In this document: one piece after another, positions 61,501 to 64,000 of the stretch
Position numbering within the stretch: the first letter of the stretch is position 1
Layout of the letters: each line of letters begins with the position of its first letter
Source: Lotus japonicus
Lineage: Eukaryota; Streptophyta; Magnoliopsida; Fabales; Fabaceae
Length of the DNA stretch: 64,000 nt
NCBI RefSeq assembly: GCF_012489685.1
Contig: NC_080044.1
Span: 56,039,507 to 56,103,506 of the forward strand
Direction of reading: 5' to 3'
Translations under genes and position numbers: made by a program
Notes under the pieces: model-generated
Databases searched by the model: none
The model's input: the letters and a program-made list of their open reading frames with translations, nothing else
Told to the model about the DNA's origin: nothing

Positions 61501-64000
61501 GAACTTGTAGCCAGGGCTGTGTTTCTTTCATTCCAGACCGTGTTGAGAATTTTATGTTTTTGAGCAGCAACATGTCACAGCTTCCGGCAATCGCGGGACC
61601 CTCCTAAAAGTCGAATCTCCATTTAGGTTCTCTTTCAAAGTTGTAGCTCATTAAGTTAGCTCCGTGTGGCCTCAATCAGACTGAAATTTGGCGAATTGTA
61701 GCCATGGCTGTGATCCTTTCGTTCCAGACTGTGTCTAGAATTTGAGGTTTTTGAGCAGCAGCATGTCACAGCTTCCGGCAATCGCGGGACCCTCCTAAAA
61801 GTCGAATCTCCATTTAGCTGCTTTTTCAAAGATATAGCTCGTTAAGTTATCTCTGTGTGGCTTCAATCAGACTGAAATTTTGCGAATTGTAGCCAGGGTT
61901 GTGATCCTTTCGTTCCAGACTATGTCGAAAATTTGATGTTTTGAGCAGCAGCATGTCACAGCTTCCGGCAATCGCGGGATCCTCTTAAAAGTCGAATCTC
62001 CATAAAAGTTCCTTTTCAAATTTGAGCTCGTTAAGTTAGCTATGTGTGGCCCCAATCAGACTGAAATTTTGCGACTTGAAGCAAGGGATGTGATCCTTTC
62101 CTTCCCGCGATGTCACAGCTTCCGGCAATCGCGGGACCCTCCTAAAAGTCGAATCTCCATTTAGGTTCTTTTTCAAAGATATAGCTCGTTAAGTTATCTC
62201 TGTGTGGCCTCAATCAGACTGAAATTTAGCGAATTGTAGCCAGGGCAGTGTTCCTTTCGTTCCAGACTGTGTCGAGAATTTGATGTTTTTGAGCAGCAGC
62301 ATGTCACAGCTTCCGGCAATCGCGGGACCCTCCTAAAAGTCGAATCTCCATTTAGGTTCTTTTTCAAAGTTGTAGCTCGTTAAGTTAGCTCCGTGTGGCC
62401 TCAATCAGACTGAAATTTGGCGAATTGTAGCCAGGGCTGTGATCCTTTCGTTCCAGACTGTGTCGAGAATTTGAGGTTTTTAAGCAGCAGCATGTCACAG
62501 CTTATGGCAATCGCGGGACCCTCCTAAAAGTCGAATCTCCATTTAGGTTCTTTTTCAAAGATATAGCTCGTTAAGTTAGCTCTGTGTGGCCTCAATCAGA
62601 CTGAAATTTGGCGAATTGTAGCCAGGGTTGTGATCCTTTCGTTCCAGACTGTGTCGAGAATTTGATGTTTGAGCAGTAGCATGTCACAGCTTCCAGCAAT
62701 CGCGGGACCCTCTTAAAAGTCGAATCTCCATAAAAGTTCTTTTTCAAATTTGTAGCTCGTTAAGTTAGCTATGGGTGGCCTCAATCAGACTGAAATTTTG
62801 CGACTTGTAGCAAGGGATGTGATCCTTTCCTTCCAGACTGTGTTGAGAATTTGATATTTTTTAGCAGCACCATGTCACAGCTTCCGGCAATCGCGGGACC
62901 CTCCTAAAAGTCGAATCTCCATAAAAGTTCCTTTTCAAATTTGTAGCTCGTTAAGTTAGCTATGGGTGGCCTCAATCAGACTGAAATTTTGCGACTTGTA
63001 GCAAGGGATGTGATCCTTTCCTTCCAGACTGTGTCGAGAATTTGAGGTTTTTAAGCAGCAGCATGTCACAACTTATGGCAATCGCGGGACCCTCCTAAAA
63101 GTCGAATCTCCATTTAGGTTCCTTTTCAAAGATATAGCTCGTTAAGTTAGCTCTGTGTGGCCTCAATCAGACTGTAATTTGGCGAATTGTAGCCAGGGTT
63201 GTGATCCTTTCGTTCCAGACTGTGTCGAGAATTTGATGTTTGAGCAGTAGCATGTGACAGCTTCCAGCAATCGCGGGACCCTCTTAAAAGTCGAATCTCC
63301 ATAAAAGTTCCTTTTCAAATTTGTAGCTCGTTAAGTTAGCTATGGGTGGCCTCAATCAGACTGAAATTTTGCGACTTGTAGCAAGGGATGTGATCCTTTC
63401 CTTCCAGACTGTGTTGAGAATTTGATATTTTTTAGCAGCACCATGTCACAGTTTCCGGCAATCGCGGGACCCTCCTAAAAGTCGAATCTCCATAAAAGTT
63501 CCTTTTCAAATTTGTAGCTCGTTAAGTTAGCTATGGGTGGCCTCAATCAGACTGAAATTTTGCGACTTGTAGCAAGGGATGTGATCCTTTCCTTCCAGAC
63601 TGTGTTGAGAATTTGATATTTTTTAGCAGCACCATGTCACAGCTTCCGGCAATCGCGGGACCCTCCTAAAAGTCGAATCTCCATTTAGGTTCTTTTTCAA
63701 AGATATAGCTCGTTAAGTTAGCTCTGTGTGGCCTCAATCAGACTGAAATTTGGCGAATTGTAGCCAGGGTTGTGATCCTTTCGTTCCAGACTTTGTCGAG
63801 AATTCGATGTTTTTGAGCAGCAGCGTGTCACAGCTTCCGGCAATCGCGGGACCCTCTTAAAAGTCGAATCTCCATTTAGGTTCTTTTTCAAAGTTGTAGC
63901 TCATTAAGTTAGCTCAGTGTGGCCTCAATCAGACTGAAATTTCAGAACTTGTAGCCAGGGCTGTGTTTCTTTCATTCCAGACCGTGTTGAGAATTTTATG
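49551..64000 (-). repeat. Satellite array E, reverse orientation
   Basis: 49551-61174 repeats array D (35901-47525). From 61175 to the window end the sequence is new: the same 190-bp family. A shortened monomer lies near 62104, where CTTTCCTTCC joins CGCGATGTCACAG. A run of GCTATGGGTGGCC monomers follows at about 62770-63540, spaced by one to three monomers. No gene is seen. Confidence 0.96.

Overview
This window is plant nuclear heterochromatin. Almost all of it is one tandem satellite family with a monomer of about 190-191 bp, broken up by LTR retrotransposon sequence. I see no host protein-coding gene, tRNA, rRNA or prokaryotic feature. The evidence for a flowering plant is a Ty3/gypsy chromovirus-type element with long LTRs, a Ty1/copia gag of the SIRE/Maximus type, initiator-Met-tRNA primer binding sites in both, and plant promoter words in both LTRs. 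The copia gag resembles legume elements, so Fabaceae is a plausible but weak guess.

Layout: 1-10899, satellite in the orientation called forward here, with nested higher-order repeats of 11, 8 and 19 monomers. 10900-19763, an 8.86-kb Ty3/gypsy (Tekay/Del-like) insertion with 2.68-kb LTRs and the 5-bp target duplication GATTC; its coding strand is minus. 19764-27311, forward satellite resumes, interrupted by a 100-N gap (20108-20207) and carrying a 2.29-kb duplication next to it. About 27308-27319, an inversion joint; from here to the end the satellite runs in reverse. 32785-35900, a Ty1/copia fragment (one LTR, PBS, gag, protease, start of pol) whose 3' side is fused directly to satellite. 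35901-47525, reverse satellite with a roughly 25-monomer (4.77-kb) higher-order repeat. 47526-47625, a second 100-N gap. 47626-49550, a second partial copy of the copia fragment, then reverse satellite to 64000.

The most important reading is about the assembly. The 13.55 kb ending at the second gap (33975-47525) and the 13.55 kb starting after it (47626-61174) are the same sequence. Every difference I found is an indel of 1-2 bases, mostly in homopolymers; I found no substitution. This looks like two overlapping contig ends joined without merging, so the second copia copy and the extra satellite are probably not real.

Biologically, the gypsy element has a long open protease-tail/RT/RNase H/integrase frame but lacks gag and the protease active site, and its chromodomain-like tail lies in another frame. 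It should be non-autonomous. Its LTRs differ by about ten substitutions over 2.68 kb, so the insertion is recent. Both LTR families carry a TGGGCT (site II) word next to a telo-box-like TAGGGTT(T), a promoter module of highly expressed growth genes.
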